A stretch of DNA of 64,000 nucleotides from Rhynchopus sp. YZ270_cl-10 (taxonomy: Eukaryota; Euglenozoa; Diplonemea; Diplonemida; Diplonemidae), in the NCBI GenBank assembly GCA_964035575.1, contig OZ037898.1, positions 558,001 to 622,000 of the forward strand, written 5' to 3'. Each line of letters starts with the position of its first letter. Position 1 is the first letter of the stretch. Below are positions 32,906 through 44,400 of this stretch, one piece after another. The notes under the pieces are model-generated. The model was not told the DNA's origin and searched no databases. It saw nothing but the letters and a program-made list of their open reading frames with translations. The position numbers and the translations under genes are program-made.

Positions 32906-33737
32906 TAAGACTGCACACCTGCATTAGCAACACACAAATGATTTTTTATTCATTGCCCTTTGGCTCAAGGCACCTTTTTGCCTTGTTCTTATTATTTACC
33001 GACCGCTTCTTTTGCGGCCTTGATAGACCATGTGTTGTGGCCCACGTACAGCACTTTCGTGAGCGCACGCGTTCGTGTGTACTTTATTCTACACCTGCCA
33101 CTGTCCCATTCTACTTCCCTCTTGTTTATTTTCCTTTTTGGTTTTCACAATCTTTTTCTATTATAAATGTTAGTTTCTGAAGTTGGTTCTGTTGGCTCTG
33201 CGTCTGCAGACCCCACCTGAAATTTCAACTTCAGTGCTCTTGATTTTATTCCCCCTTATTTCCTTTTGCCTCTCAATTTCCTTGTCTTGACATATAGTCT
33301 CATTTCATTTGTTTTCGGTATCCACCTCCGCACGTGCACACACCAATATAATAGACGACCAAACCAAACCAAAACCACCGTTTCCCGCATAGTTTCCCAA
33401 CACTAGATACAGCGGGACACGATGCGCGCAGCAAGGGAACGAGAAGATACATTCCTGAGCTGCGAGTCTCTGTGTGTGTGGAATGTGTGTGAGCGAATGA
33501 ATGTGTGGCTGAACCTCCGTTCGCATCACATGCCGAAGATACAAAAAAAAGTGAAACAAGAAAACATGCACAATGCAAGCAAGAAAGCACCCAAACCACA
33601 AACACATAACCAAAGCACCCCCTCTCCCTGTTGTCAACACCGTCTCATACCCTCCTCCCCAAGGCTCCGTTGCACACAACGTATCCCACACCACACACAC
33701 ACAGAACATTTATATCTACACTACTCAACAAACAACA
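32906..33737 (+). other. Spacer B, near-identical copy
   Basis: Part of the recent duplicate of 25680-26513. It keeps the same 3' hairpins (32955-32988; stem at 33003-33017) and the CCCGC/GCGGG structure. Confidence 0.6.
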
Positions 33738-34487
33738 ATGATGTCAAAGGCAGGACTCGCAATGGCTGCAGCCTTCGTGGCTCTGGCTCAAGGTGCACCC
33801 TCTTCAGGAACGGTTGAGCTGCTGGAGGGACCTGAAGTGAACGGTGTGCGGACGAACGCCCCTGGGCTGCACGTGACCCTGCTGTCGTCTGGGGTGGACG
33901 CGTGGCCGAACCTTGACGGGTCGACGCTGCGCGACGTGCCGCCGTTCATGCGCCTCATGCCAACGACGCTGGCGAACTGGAGAATGAAGTCCGGGACAAC
34001 TGTGAAGTTCTCGTGCCCGAACGAGCCTTCCCTGATTGATGTGTGCGACGCATGGGTGTTCTTCTACAGCTGCCCGCAGAGCTGTGTGACGAAGTACCAG
34101 GGCGGTCTGCAGGGCCAGCTTGCGGCACTTCCCGGCTGGGAGAGGACACAGTGCGCACCTTCCTTCTGGACGAACGCACCCGGGATGACCTTCGTGCACC
34201 CGATGGGAAGCTTCAGAATGCAGCTGGCACCCGGCCAGTCGACTGAGTTTGACCTTCAGGACGACGCAGAGTTCCTTGGCTTCGGGATTGACTCGAACGG
34301 AGAGGACTGCACGAAGCACATGGACGAGAACTCCTGCCCTGTTGCGGGAGGACGCTGCAGGTGGGAGTCGGGTGCGTGCGTGAACCAGTCCTGCAAGGGC
34401 CGCTTCGGACCCCCGCCACCGTGCCGTGAGTGCCCCTGGGAGGGAGTTGTGCGTGTCGCACGCCCTGCCTCGGACGGTCCGTTCTAA
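33738..34487 (+). CDS. Secreted Cys-rich protein of unknown function, copy 2 (249 aa)
   Basis: Near-identical to the 26514 gene; the one residue change I see is Lys for Thr in CPQSCVxKYQ-type context. It has the same signal peptide and cysteines, and the same place downstream of an AA10 gene. Family not recognised. Confidence 0.75.
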   Translation: MMSKAGLAMAAAFVALAQGAPSSGTVELLEGPEVNGVRTNAPGLHVTLLSSGVDAWPNLDGSTLRDVPPFMRLMPTTLANWRMKSGTTVKFSCPNEPSLIDVCDAWVFFYSCPQSCVTKYQGGLQGQLAALPGWERTQCAPSFWTNAPGMTFVHPMGSFRMQLAPGQSTEFDLQDDAEFLGFGIDSNGEDCTKHMDENSCPVAGGRCRWESGACVNQSCKGRFGPPPPCRECPWEGVVRVARPASDGPF

Positions 34488-34497
34488 GTTGCGTGAC

Positions 34498-35877
34498 TCA
34501 GGAATAGCATAGAACGGCGGATGTGGCGTGGAGGAGGAGCGAGTGGGGTGCCTTCTTTTCAAGCGGCGCTGTGGCGGAAGCCTGCAGTGGCCGACAAAGC
34601 ACCCTCACTGCACACACAGCTGTGGCCTTTTCCTCTGTTGCATTGGCATATGTTTCTCTTTATTTTATTTCCCCCCACCCAGCTTCACTTTGCCACTGGC
34701 AGCCACGACGAGAGTGCTTGCACGGCCTCTCGTATTTTTTGTGTCTTCCTGCGGGTTTTAGTGAAGACAAGCTCTTCTTCTTTTTCTCCGACATAGTATG
34801 AATCTGCAAGGTCCACAGCGAGCGCACATTGCACCATATGCTCCGTGGAACGTTATCAAAGCAGTCCCCATATTTCTTTTTCCCTTTTTACCTTTTTTTG
34901 TGCTCGCTCGCCGGTTTTTTATTTTTTTGTTTTATTTTCGTTTCGGTTTTCATTTCCCCTTTCCCGTTCGCACTACACGTGTGACTTCTCACCACACTCG
35001 AAGGGCAAAAAAAGGTGTCCAGGCAAAGAAATAGCACCTGGCCCCTTTTATTTTGCACCACCGTTTTCCTTCTTGTTTTTCTGCCGTTTTCCTGCGAGCT
35101 GGATCTGTTACCGTATGGGTTCAGCCTCCTCTGACAGTCAGAAAACTACCTTATTTTACCTTTCTTTGCAGAACTGTGGAGGGTGCCCACTTTACTTTTG
35201 GATGTGCAAAAGCGAACAATGGAAAAAAGGGCACCATATGCCCACCACCACAGGTGAAGCAACCACTTGGGGCAGATTCTCTCTTCCCTTTGTGTGCGTG
35301 CCAGACACTGCTTCAGCTGGGGCGGGGCCCCTTTTTTGTTGTATTCGGCATTCAAAGAAACAGTCTTCCCAACACGCTTGTTGTTCCGTGGGTTTTTCTC
35401 CCTTCATTTTTCTTTTACAGCAAAGACCTATGTCTTTTCCTTCTATTTGTTCCTCCGGAAAGGTGTGTTCCTCCTTCATATGAGTTACGGGATGTCCGCC
35501 TGCTGACCCCTTTCTTTGTGCCTGCTGTGTGTGTGCACACCCCTAGACAGGTGGGTGTTGCACACATGCACTCCTTTTGCTTTTGGCGCAAGAATAATGA
35601 GGGTGTGCGGTGGGATGAGGCATGCAGTGACAGAAGACACGGAACACATATTTATCACAAATACAAAACACAGAATACAACCAACAAAAAAACAAAAATA
35701 AAAAAGAACAAAGCGCTGCTATTTTATTTTCGATAGAACCCTTCCACGCACACACCACAACGAATCAACACAACACACCCACAGGTGTTTTCATCTACAC
35801 ACAAAACAACAACTAAAAGCACAAGTTGCACACGCAGAAGGAAAAAAAAGGTTGCAGGCTTTGCGCATACAAATAAA
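34498..35877 (+). other. Spacer A, second copy, upstream of the fourth AA10 gene
   Basis: No gene seen. It shares the landmark words of 27274-28334 and, nearest the start codon, the leader of the first AA10 gene (GAAGGAAAAAAA, GTTGCAGGCTTTGCGCA, ACAAATAAA). Confidence 0.55.
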
Positions 35878-36909
35878 ATGATGCCTCCCAGGATGATGCT
35901 GCTGGCATGTGTTGCTGTGTCGGTGTCCGGACACGGGTACGTGGAGTCGCCGCCGTCGCGCGGGTATGGCTGCAAGTCTGGACTGAGCTCCGGGTGCGGG
36001 CAGGTGCAGTACGAGCCGCAGAGCGTGGAGGGTCCTGACGGGTGGCCTTCGGGAGGCCCTGCTGACGGGACACTGGCTGCTGCGGGGCGGGCAAACTTTG
36101 GGCAGCTGAACGACCAGACGTCGACACGTTGGGGGAAGACTGCGATTTCTGGTGGTACGAATGTGTTCACGTGGCGCTTCACTGCAGCACACCGCACACG
36201 CGACTACAGGTACTACATCACACGTGCGGGGTGGAACCAGAACGCGCCGCTGGGGACGTCGTCGTTTGACACAACGCCGTTCTGTGTGGTGGACGGGGGT
36301 ATGCAGCTGCCATCAAGCCCCACGAGCCACAGCTGCACGGTGCCCACACGCTCGGGGTACCACGTTGTGCTTGCTGTGTGGGACGTGGGTGACACTGCTG
36401 CAAGCTTCTACAACGTGCTTGACGTGACGATTGGTGGTGCGGGCCCGACTCCCCCTGTCCCTGTGCCACCACCGACACCACCGACGCCAACTATGCCTGT
36501 GCCCACACCACCGACACCAACTGTGCCTGTGCCCACACCTCCGTCGGGTGGATGCTCGGGTGGTGCGGGGGTGGCTCTGTGGGGCAACTGCAGGGCTGCG
36601 CCACACTGCTGTGCGTCGGGGGCGACGTGCTACGAGCAGAGCGACTGCTTCGCACAGTGCAAGCCGTCGTGCTCCAGGGCAGACGGGTGGACGTGCCGTG
36701 TGCTCGGAGCGGGCGCAGGACCGACGCCTCCCACACCTCCTGCACCTGTGCCTGTGCCACCCCCTTCTGTGCCTGTCCCAGCACCCACACCACCGGCAAG
36801 CAACTGCGGTTCAGCGATCCAAAAATGGAGCAGGTGTCTCGGGAAGGAGAGCTGCTGTGCTGCAGGGCTGAGCTGCACGGGGACACGGTGGTGGAAGTCG
36901 TGCAAGTAG
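35878..36909 (+). CDS. AA10 lytic polysaccharide monooxygenase, fourth paralogue (343 aa)
   Basis: Signal peptide MMPPRMMLLACVAVSVSG, mature His (HGYVESPPSRGYGC) and brace His in FTAAHRTRDYRYY; the catalytic domain ends SFYNVLDVTIGG. A shorter Pro-rich linker, CBM1-like module (WGNC, CCASGATC, FAQCKPSC) and final module (CCAAGLSC ... WWKSCK) follow. The leader matches the first AA10 gene. Unlike copies 1 and 3, no secreted Cys-rich gene follows: spacer B runs to ~37680 and is then replaced by a motif A copy and unrelated sequence. Single exon, GC-rich. Confidence 0.9.
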   Translation: MMPPRMMLLACVAVSVSGHGYVESPPSRGYGCKSGLSSGCGQVQYEPQSVEGPDGWPSGGPADGTLAAAGRANFGQLNDQTSTRWGKTAISGGTNVFTWRFTAAHRTRDYRYYITRAGWNQNAPLGTSSFDTTPFCVVDGGMQLPSSPTSHSCTVPTRSGYHVVLAVWDVGDTAASFYNVLDVTIGGAGPTPPVPVPPPTPPTPTMPVPTPPTPTVPVPTPPSGGCSGGAGVALWGNCRAAPHCCASGATCYEQSDCFAQCKPSCSRADGWTCRVLGAGAGPTPPTPPAPVPVPPPSVPVPAPTPPASNCGSAIQKWSRCLGKESCCAAGLSCTGTRWWKSCK

Positions 36910-38425
36910 TAAGACTGCACACCTGCATTAGCAACACACAAATGCTTTTTTTATTCATTGCCTTTGGCTCAAGGCACCTTTTTGCCTTGTTCTTATTATT
37001 TACCGACCGCTTCTTTTGCGGCCTTGATAGACCATGTGGTGTGGCCCACGTACAGCACTTTCGTGAGCGCACGCGTTCGTGTGTACTTTATTCTACACCT
37101 GCCACTGTCCCATTCCACTTCCCTCTTGTTTATTTTCCTTTTTGGTTTTCACAAATCTTTTCTATTAAAATGTTAGTTTCTGAAGTTGGTTCTGTTGGCT
37201 CTGTTGGCTCTGCGTCTGCAGACTCCACCTGAGACTTGGACTTCAGTACTTTTGATTTTACTCCCTCTTTTTTCCGTTTGCCTCTCAATTTCCTTGTCTT
37301 GACATATAGTCTCATTTCATTTTGTTTTTGGTATCCACCTCCGTTTCAGCACGTTACACACCACAGCGATACAATATAAGACAAAAACAAGCCAAAACCA
37401 TCGTTTCCCGCATAGTTTCCCAACACTAGATACAGCGGGACACGATGCGCGCAGCAAGGGAACCAGAAGATACATTCCTGAGCTGCGCCTCTCTGTGTCT
37501 GTGTAATGTGTGTGTGAGTGTGTGGCCGAACCTTCCGCTGGCATGAGGGCTCGGTGGACACATGCCGAAGACACAAAAAAAAAAGTGAAACAAGATACAT
37601 GCACAATCCAAGAAAGAAACCAAACCACAAACAAACAAAGCACCCCCTCTCCCTGTTGCCAACACTCTGTCTCATACCCTCCTTCCCATCATGATGTGTT
37701 ATCAGGGTCACTCAGCGCGTGAGGTTTGGGTTCATCTTATCACATATTCTTTCCCCCTCCGCCGTCCTACCAATGCAGCACTCTGCGATCATCGGATGTG
37801 GGCATCAAGCTGCCGAGACAATATGATATCAAAGTTCCTGAGGAGACAACTATTTTCCATTCTTTGCTGAGTACTCCCTGATGGCCTCTTCGAAGGCCCT
37901 CGATTTTCTCAAATACAACAGTTTTGATTGGTAATGAAATACACAAGAGAAGAAAAATTATCAATTTTGCTTTGATTTTTTTTTTTTTGAGGAGCTGGGT
38001 GGAAAACTCCATCTTTCGATTGAAAAGAATATCTTAATCAATTTTGAGGAGCTTCATCTTTTCACTCAAACCCACACTACCACCACCACCACCGCCATTA
38101 TCTCTCTCCATTCCACTCTGATCAGGCGGGGGGCCTTTGGGGGGGTGTTATTTTTGACTTTTTTCCCCTTTTTTTTTTTGGAAGTTTTTTCATTTCTTTT
38201 TGCTTTTCTCGGGTATTTTCCTCTAGACGCACCCGCAGGGGTGGGTAGGTAGAGAGGGGGGGGCGGGGGCGGGGGGGGACCGGGTTCAAAGGGGAGGGTT
38301 CCCCCTCCCCGACACAACCCCCTTCCCCCTTTCCCCCCCCTCCCACCCCCCCCTCACCCCACCCCATACCCGCATCCCTTCTGCCTTCTCTTCCCCCCTT
38401 TTTTTTTATCTTTTGACGGTGGGGC
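36910..38425. other. Spacer B remnant, then unique intergenic sequence
   Basis: 36910-37680 is a third copy of spacer B with its hairpins. Beyond 37704 (motif A) similarity stops. A short minus-strand stretch near 37860-37920 reads like an exon end (AFEEAIREYSAKNGK, stop) but is too short to call. 38120-38400 is G/C homopolymer-rich. Confidence 0.5.
37704..37745 (+). repeat. Motif A, diverged copy
   Basis: AGGGTCACTCAGCGCGTGAG, then GTTTGGGTTCATCTTATCAC. The 3' half is well kept, the 5' half altered. It marks the point where spacer B similarity ends. Confidence 0.5.
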
Positions 38426-41400
38426 ATGTCTGGGTATTTGTTCAGTACAGGACTCCTCTCTTCGGATGAGCCCTGTGGATTGGGGGGTACGTTACGGCGT
38501 ACGTCTCGCGATGCCGTCGCTGGGGCAGGCTCGTCAATTACTTCGGTGACATCGTCCGCTCCTTCAACTTCTTCCACCGCCGCATCTCCAGCCTCTTCAG
38601 TCGCTTCTGTTCTCGCCAGAGCAAATGGAATCCGCCCCAAAACCCGATTGCGTAAAAACCAAAAAGAAAAAGCTGGTCTCGAAACCCCTCGGGTCCGCAG
38701 CGGCAGCCATTCCCAAAAAAGCACCAAACGGACCACTTCAGTTCCAAACACCGATGTGAACACTGGAGCCCCATCTGGTGCACCTCGTGTTCCCCGTTTG
38801 GTGAAGCTGGGGCAAGCGACGAATGGGGGTACCTTACCAGGAAGGTTATCACCAAGAACGCCGAGGAAAGGGGCGAAGACGTCGAGGGTAAGGAGTTCGA
38901 GTCAGGCGGGGGCTGGGGTGACTGCGCAAACCCCGAGGGCACATTCTACTTCGTTTTCTAAAGGGGCAAAGGGGCGGGAAAAGGATGTGACATCTCGAAA
39001 GACTGCACCCAGAAGAACAGAAGACGCAATGCGCTCTGCCTCTCCAACCCTGCCGTTCACGACAGACAATCTCATCTCAAAATCCTCGGAAAAAGAGCCG
39101 CTACGACGGAGTCTCAGCGCCTCCCCTGTCTCAGGAGCCCGAGCCATCGATTACGCCCTTCTCCCCAACCCAGCACACAGCGACAGCAGCACCTTTTCCA
39201 ACAGCGGGACCTACGTGGTTGCAGAACGCACCGAAAAGAAAAAACCCAAAAGAGAGCTTTCCAGCAGCATGAAGGAAGAGGAGAAACCTGCGAAACGTAT
39301 GAAAGGCGCGTCTCCACCACCTCCATGGCAACGGTTGTTCGCGACAGAGACGCTATCGAGCGCGCAGTTGCATGGGTCAAAGGGGAAGGGGACACCGGGG
39401 CCAGGGGCGTATGCTGGGGCAGTGCCGTCAGATGAAGTTTCGGTTCCAGTAAAACGGCGAAAGAAGGTGAGTCACCCTAGCGTTGCCGAAGGGGGGAATG
39501 GGCATGAGGACTCCGCTACGCAGGCTGCGGTGGCAGGGTTTGTTGTCCCTGACGCGGCGAGTTTGGATCTCTCAGTGTCCACAGCGCTGTCTGATGCAGA
39601 CATCCGCACCGAAACCACTCTCGACGACGAAGACGGCGACAAAAGAAAGGGCAAATCCGGTGTCTCATTCAAACGAAAGCGTGCAGTGAACAATGCAATC
39701 ATCAACGCAGGCTTCGGCAACACTCACACCACAGAGGAAACGGTTCCGGTCACGATGCTCGCAGTAGGCGTCAAAGGGCACGTACCCTCCTCAATCGAAG
39801 GGTTAAACTTCCACGATGCAGGAGACGCCGCGCAGGGCTCCCCTCGGAGGAGGAGGAATATCGGCAAGCTTGGTGGCGATGGAAGTACCGGGAGTAACAG
39901 TAATAGTGTAGGGCATTCATCTTCTTCGTCTGCCCCTGCCTCGACTGATGCGAAAGAAGCGTCGCCGCGAGGTGCTACCACAACCACAGCCGTGCCAGCC
40001 ACCGCATCCACTAAACCATCTCGCCATCCTGAAAGAGCCCCAGCGTTCAGCCCGCTTGCCTCCTCCCCACCCCCAGTTTTGGTGATAAAGGACGCATCTG
40101 AGCGACAGAACGACCCACAGCAGCCCACCTACGCGATGCTCGCAGATGTCAAAACCCCGACCGGAGTTGACGCGCTTGAGGGCTCCACCGTTGATGCTGC
40201 GTCCCCACATAATAAACCTACCCCTTTACCAAAATCCGTCTCTTTCAAAAGAGAAGACGGCAGTGGTGCAACAGAAGAAGCAGGACCGACTAAGGCTGTT
40301 GCATCTTATTTGGTCCCAACCGTTTCATCGAGCGGGAAATTCGCGGATTTGGAAAAGAAGAGACAGCGTATTCAGGCTGAAAAGGCGGAAAAAGCAGGGA
40401 AAAAACCTACACGTGTCGCAGTTAGCCCTGCACCACCGAAACGGAGGGTAGCCTTCGCAAGAGAAGGCAAAGAAGATGACAAGACAGAGGAGACTTTCGA
40501 GGAGGAGGATGAGTCTAGCGAGGTGGTCAGATCCCCGGAGGTGTCTCAGGAGCGTGTGGAGGGGGGGAGTCCGCCACGCCATGCGACGCACAGTCCTGAT
40601 GGGGAGGTGGCGCCTGAGACACCACATAGGTTGCCGCACCCTTCTCCGGTGCCGTGTATCGATACGTCGCCGAATGAGAGGAAGTTTAATGTGCATCAGC
40701 GGACCATGTCGATTGACAGTGGCAGCACCGCGCAGTGGACGGAGCTGGACCAGATCAAATCGTACGGAACGACCGCGTTAGATAGCAGTGTCACCCAGTT
40801 CAAGGAGGTGAGCCGTGTTGCGGCGGCGAAGTGCATCGACTGCGGGCAGGCGTTGCCAAGCGAGATGCCGTTCTGCCCGGCGACGGGGAAAGAACATCCA
40901 TTGATTCCTTCATCAGACTCACGTTGTGTGACGTTGATCCACCCTTCGTCGGATATGAAGCCCCCGGTGCCTTCCGAGCTGAGCTACCGCTCTGGGGACA
41001 GGGCAGCGCGCGCAGACCACACCCGCTATCCCGCAGCCTCCCCTTCACCAAGTCTCCCAAGGGCGAATGGGCACGTCCCCGTAGGCGCGCCCCCACGCAA
41101 GCCAGGCAGTGTAGTCGGGGTAAGCTCGTTCTCCATCCACAACAGACGCTCCTCGCTTGCTTCCGCCTCGATGTACTCTGCGGATGAAACCGATCTGGTA
41201 TGTCTCGGATTTTTTGGGGAAAATGTAGTTGTCCCCTGAGTTCGATGGTTATATGGGCTTGGTATCAACTTTTGTCGCTACAGACAAAGCCATTGGGTGT
41301 ACTTTTTGCACCTTCTGTTATTGGCAGCAAGGTACCAATAGTTTCATCTGCTGGCATACGATGGGTCAGTAGGAGGTGCCCTGAATTAACTATTATTTCT

Positions 41401-44400
41401 TCAAATTTTTATTGACATAACATGACATCATCTGACAGCAAAACAGCTGATGCTGTGCGATAAATAATGTGATCAAGGTGATTAAGCACGAGAGGCTTAG
41501 GTTCATCTTCTAAACTTTTCTTTTTTTGTTTTTCCCAACCTTCCTGTATACACGCGTCAGCAACCAATACAGGTAGTGTATTGAAATGATTCTGGGGGGG
41601 GGTAAGGGGTCTAATTTTAATTTCGTCGATTTTGAGAAAAATTTGGCCAAAAATGGGCCCCACGTATAAGGAACCGGGCTCATATTTCTCAAAATTTAAG
41701 TGGTCAAAAAATTGTCCAATTTTCCGAAATGACCCCACCGCTGCACGGGCGGAGCCCAAAAATGCAAATAAGCCACTTTTTCCCAACCTTCCTGTATACA
41801 CGCGTCAGCAACCAATACAGGTAGTGTATTGAAATGATTCTGGGGGGGGGTAAGGGGTCTAATTTTAATTTCGTCGATTTTGAGAAAAATTTGGCCAAAA
41901 ATGGGCCCCACGTATAAGGAACCGGGCTCATATTTCTCAAAATTTAAGTGGTCAAAAAATTGTCCAATTTTCCGAAATGACCCCACCGCTGCACGGGCGG
42001 AGCCCAAAAATGCAAATAAGCCACTTTTTCCCAACCTTCCTGTATACACGCGTCAGCAACCAATACAGGTAGTGTATTGAAATGATTCTGGGGGGGGGTA
42101 AGGGGTCTAATTTTAATTTCGTCGATTTTGAGAAAAATTTGGCCAAAAATGGGCCCCACGTATAAGGAACCGGGCTCATATTTCTCAAAATTTAACCCTA
42201 TAAGAGCCAAGCCATATTTTCAAGCCACTTTTGAGTTTTGGTTTTTGGGGCTCTCCAACCGGTAAAGGGACCCCAGATGCAAATTTTTGATCGTACCTGG
42301 CCGCAATTGAAAGATTTTGAACACGGCTTTCAATTCCATATTTTTAAGTTTTTTTTCGAAAAAAAATGTTATCCCCAAAATGAGGTGAGCATAAAATCCA
42401 CTTTTTGGTTTTTTACTCATTCGGCCGGCCGAGGAAAAACACGTAAATTATTTCTGTCCGAAAATGGCGTTATTTGAAAGATTGTTCACAAAATCTTTTC
42501 AAACAAAAAAAAATCGAGCAAAAAGTCCTAGTAGAACCCAACTTATATGAGTGCAGCTCTGTTAGCAGCCATGTCTAAAACTGATTTCCTGAACGATTTA
42601 CACTGAAACATGTCTAAAAACGTAAAAAATGGGCGATTTTTCACAATTTGGGCATCTCCTGAGGTCGAAAGCCCCCAGAATGGGTCGGAACGACCCTGTG
42701 ACCCGAAAATCCATGAAAAAAGCACCCCGAAATACGAAAAAACAGTGAAAATTCGGCTTACTGTGTGCTCTGCATAGGTCGTGTGTGTGGGGTGTTTTCG
42801 TGGTTTTGGTGGCAACTCGCCCCAGCATCCAAATGGCAAACAGATGCACAAAGGTTTTCGATTTTTGCTTATTTTAAAAGATTTGAGTCAAATAGTTTCC
42901 CCATAAACCAAAGGATTTTCACGAAAATAAGCAGAACCATTGTCAGATCATGATGACCCTTAGCCATAACCATGTCCTTCGGGTCAAAAGGGTGCCTCTT
43001 GGGTGGGTAGCAGTCCACAGATCCAAAGTGCAATCAGATGCGTAAAAGTTTTCGATTTTTGTTTCTTTTGAAAGATTCGTGTCAAAATCTTTGAAATATA
43101 CAAAAATATTTTAACGAAAACGAGTAGAACCTCATACAGAGCATGGGGTGTCATTGAGGAACCAGAATAGGGGGTGCTCGTCCAAAGGGCTTTGAAAAGT
43201 GGCACGACTCCCCCCAGCATCGAAAGTATTATCCGATGCATAAAAGTTTTCGATTCTTGCTTCTTTTGAAAGATCGGTGCAAATTCTTTCCACATAAAAA
43301 AAATGTTTTTACGAAAATGAGTAGACCCTATGTCAGAGCACGTTGTCCTACAGATTTTAGAATGTGGGGGGGTCACAGGGGTGCCCACACCCCCACCCCG
43401 CCTCCCCCCAGCATCGAAAGTAATATCCGATGCACAAAAGTTTTCGATTCTTGCTTCTTTTGAAAGATCGGCGAAAAATCTTTCGAAATATATAAAAATA
43501 TGTGTTCACAAAAATGGGTAGAACCCGACTAAGGGCTTGTAGGCATTGGGTATCGCGAAAGGTACATATTTGGGGTGTGGGTGAAAAAACGTCACTTTTG
43601 GTGAAAGTAGCACCATGGCCCCCAGCACCGAAACTAATATCAGATGCACAAAAGTTTTCGACTCTTGCTTCTTTTGAAAGATCGGTGCAAATTATTTCCA
43701 CATAAAAAAAATGTTTTTACGAAAATGAGTTGAACCTGTCTAAAATCATGGCGTCATTTCGAAAGCCATTAAAGTGGCTCTTGGCTCTTATAGGGTTAAG
43801 TGGTCAAAAAATTGTCCAATTTTCCGAAATGACCCCACCGCTGCACGGGCGGAGCCCAAAAATGCAAATAAGCCACTTTTTGGTTTCATTGAAATGATGC
43901 GGCTGACACTGAGGAATTATGGTTTACGGCGTCCCATTGAGGGGGCGAACCCTTTTTAATTTTTTGTTCTCTTGAAATGTGTAATTTCATGTTTTCGCGA
44001 AAAAAATACGAACTGATCCTACAAGGGTTGAAGGAAGGTGTGTGGAAAACAACAATAACAAGAACAACTAATTGCTTAGAAAAAAAATAGGGTGTGCTGT
44101 GGATAACTCCGCGCGATTTTCGAAACCACCATAGCATCCTTGCGATTTTCTGGAGGTGCTGATGTGACGATGCCTGGTGCCATCGACGACGTGTTGTCGT
44201 CTGTGCATTATGTGTTCCTTCCGCACTGCTCTGATGACGACGACGATGCGTGGGAGCCTGTGGACGACAACGAGCTGGAACATGCCGAGGCCGCCCGAGC
44301 GAATGGTTATCGAGCCTGCCGAGACTACGTCCAATATCGCGATCGAGCAGATGGTGCTGGACGAAGAGGACAGCCCCACTGTTTAAAAGTTTCAGATGCA

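Larger units (their letters stand above)
31837..34497 (+). repeat. Recently duplicated block, copy 2
   Basis: Partner of 24611-27273, offset 7.22 kb. The sharp ends fall inside the AA10 leader and ten bases after the secreted gene's stop, with unrelated sequence beyond on both sides. Confidence 0.9.
41533..43880. repeat. Three-unit 248-bp tandem repeat, third unit split by an insertion
   Basis: Units begin TCCCAACCTTCCTG at 41533, 41781 and 42029, an exact 248-base period with no differences that I noticed. The third runs to 42195, is interrupted, and resumes at 43800 for its last 81 bases, ending at 43880. Each unit contains CCACGTATAAGGA, which also occurs near 1150-1172. Confidence 0.9.

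Noticed and set aside
24862-36606. Many His/Arg/Cys-rich ORFs in other frames of the AA10 genes
   Set aside because: GC-rich shadow frames of the real genes; duplicated together with them.
37860-37920. Minus-strand exon-like end (AFEEAIREYSAKNGK, stop)
   Set aside because: About 20 codons only, with no supported upstream exon.
41409-42210. Minus-strand ORFs repeated three times (MYTGRLGKSGLFAFLG...)
   Set aside because: Follow the 248-bp tandem unit exactly and run through its boundaries; no family resemblance.
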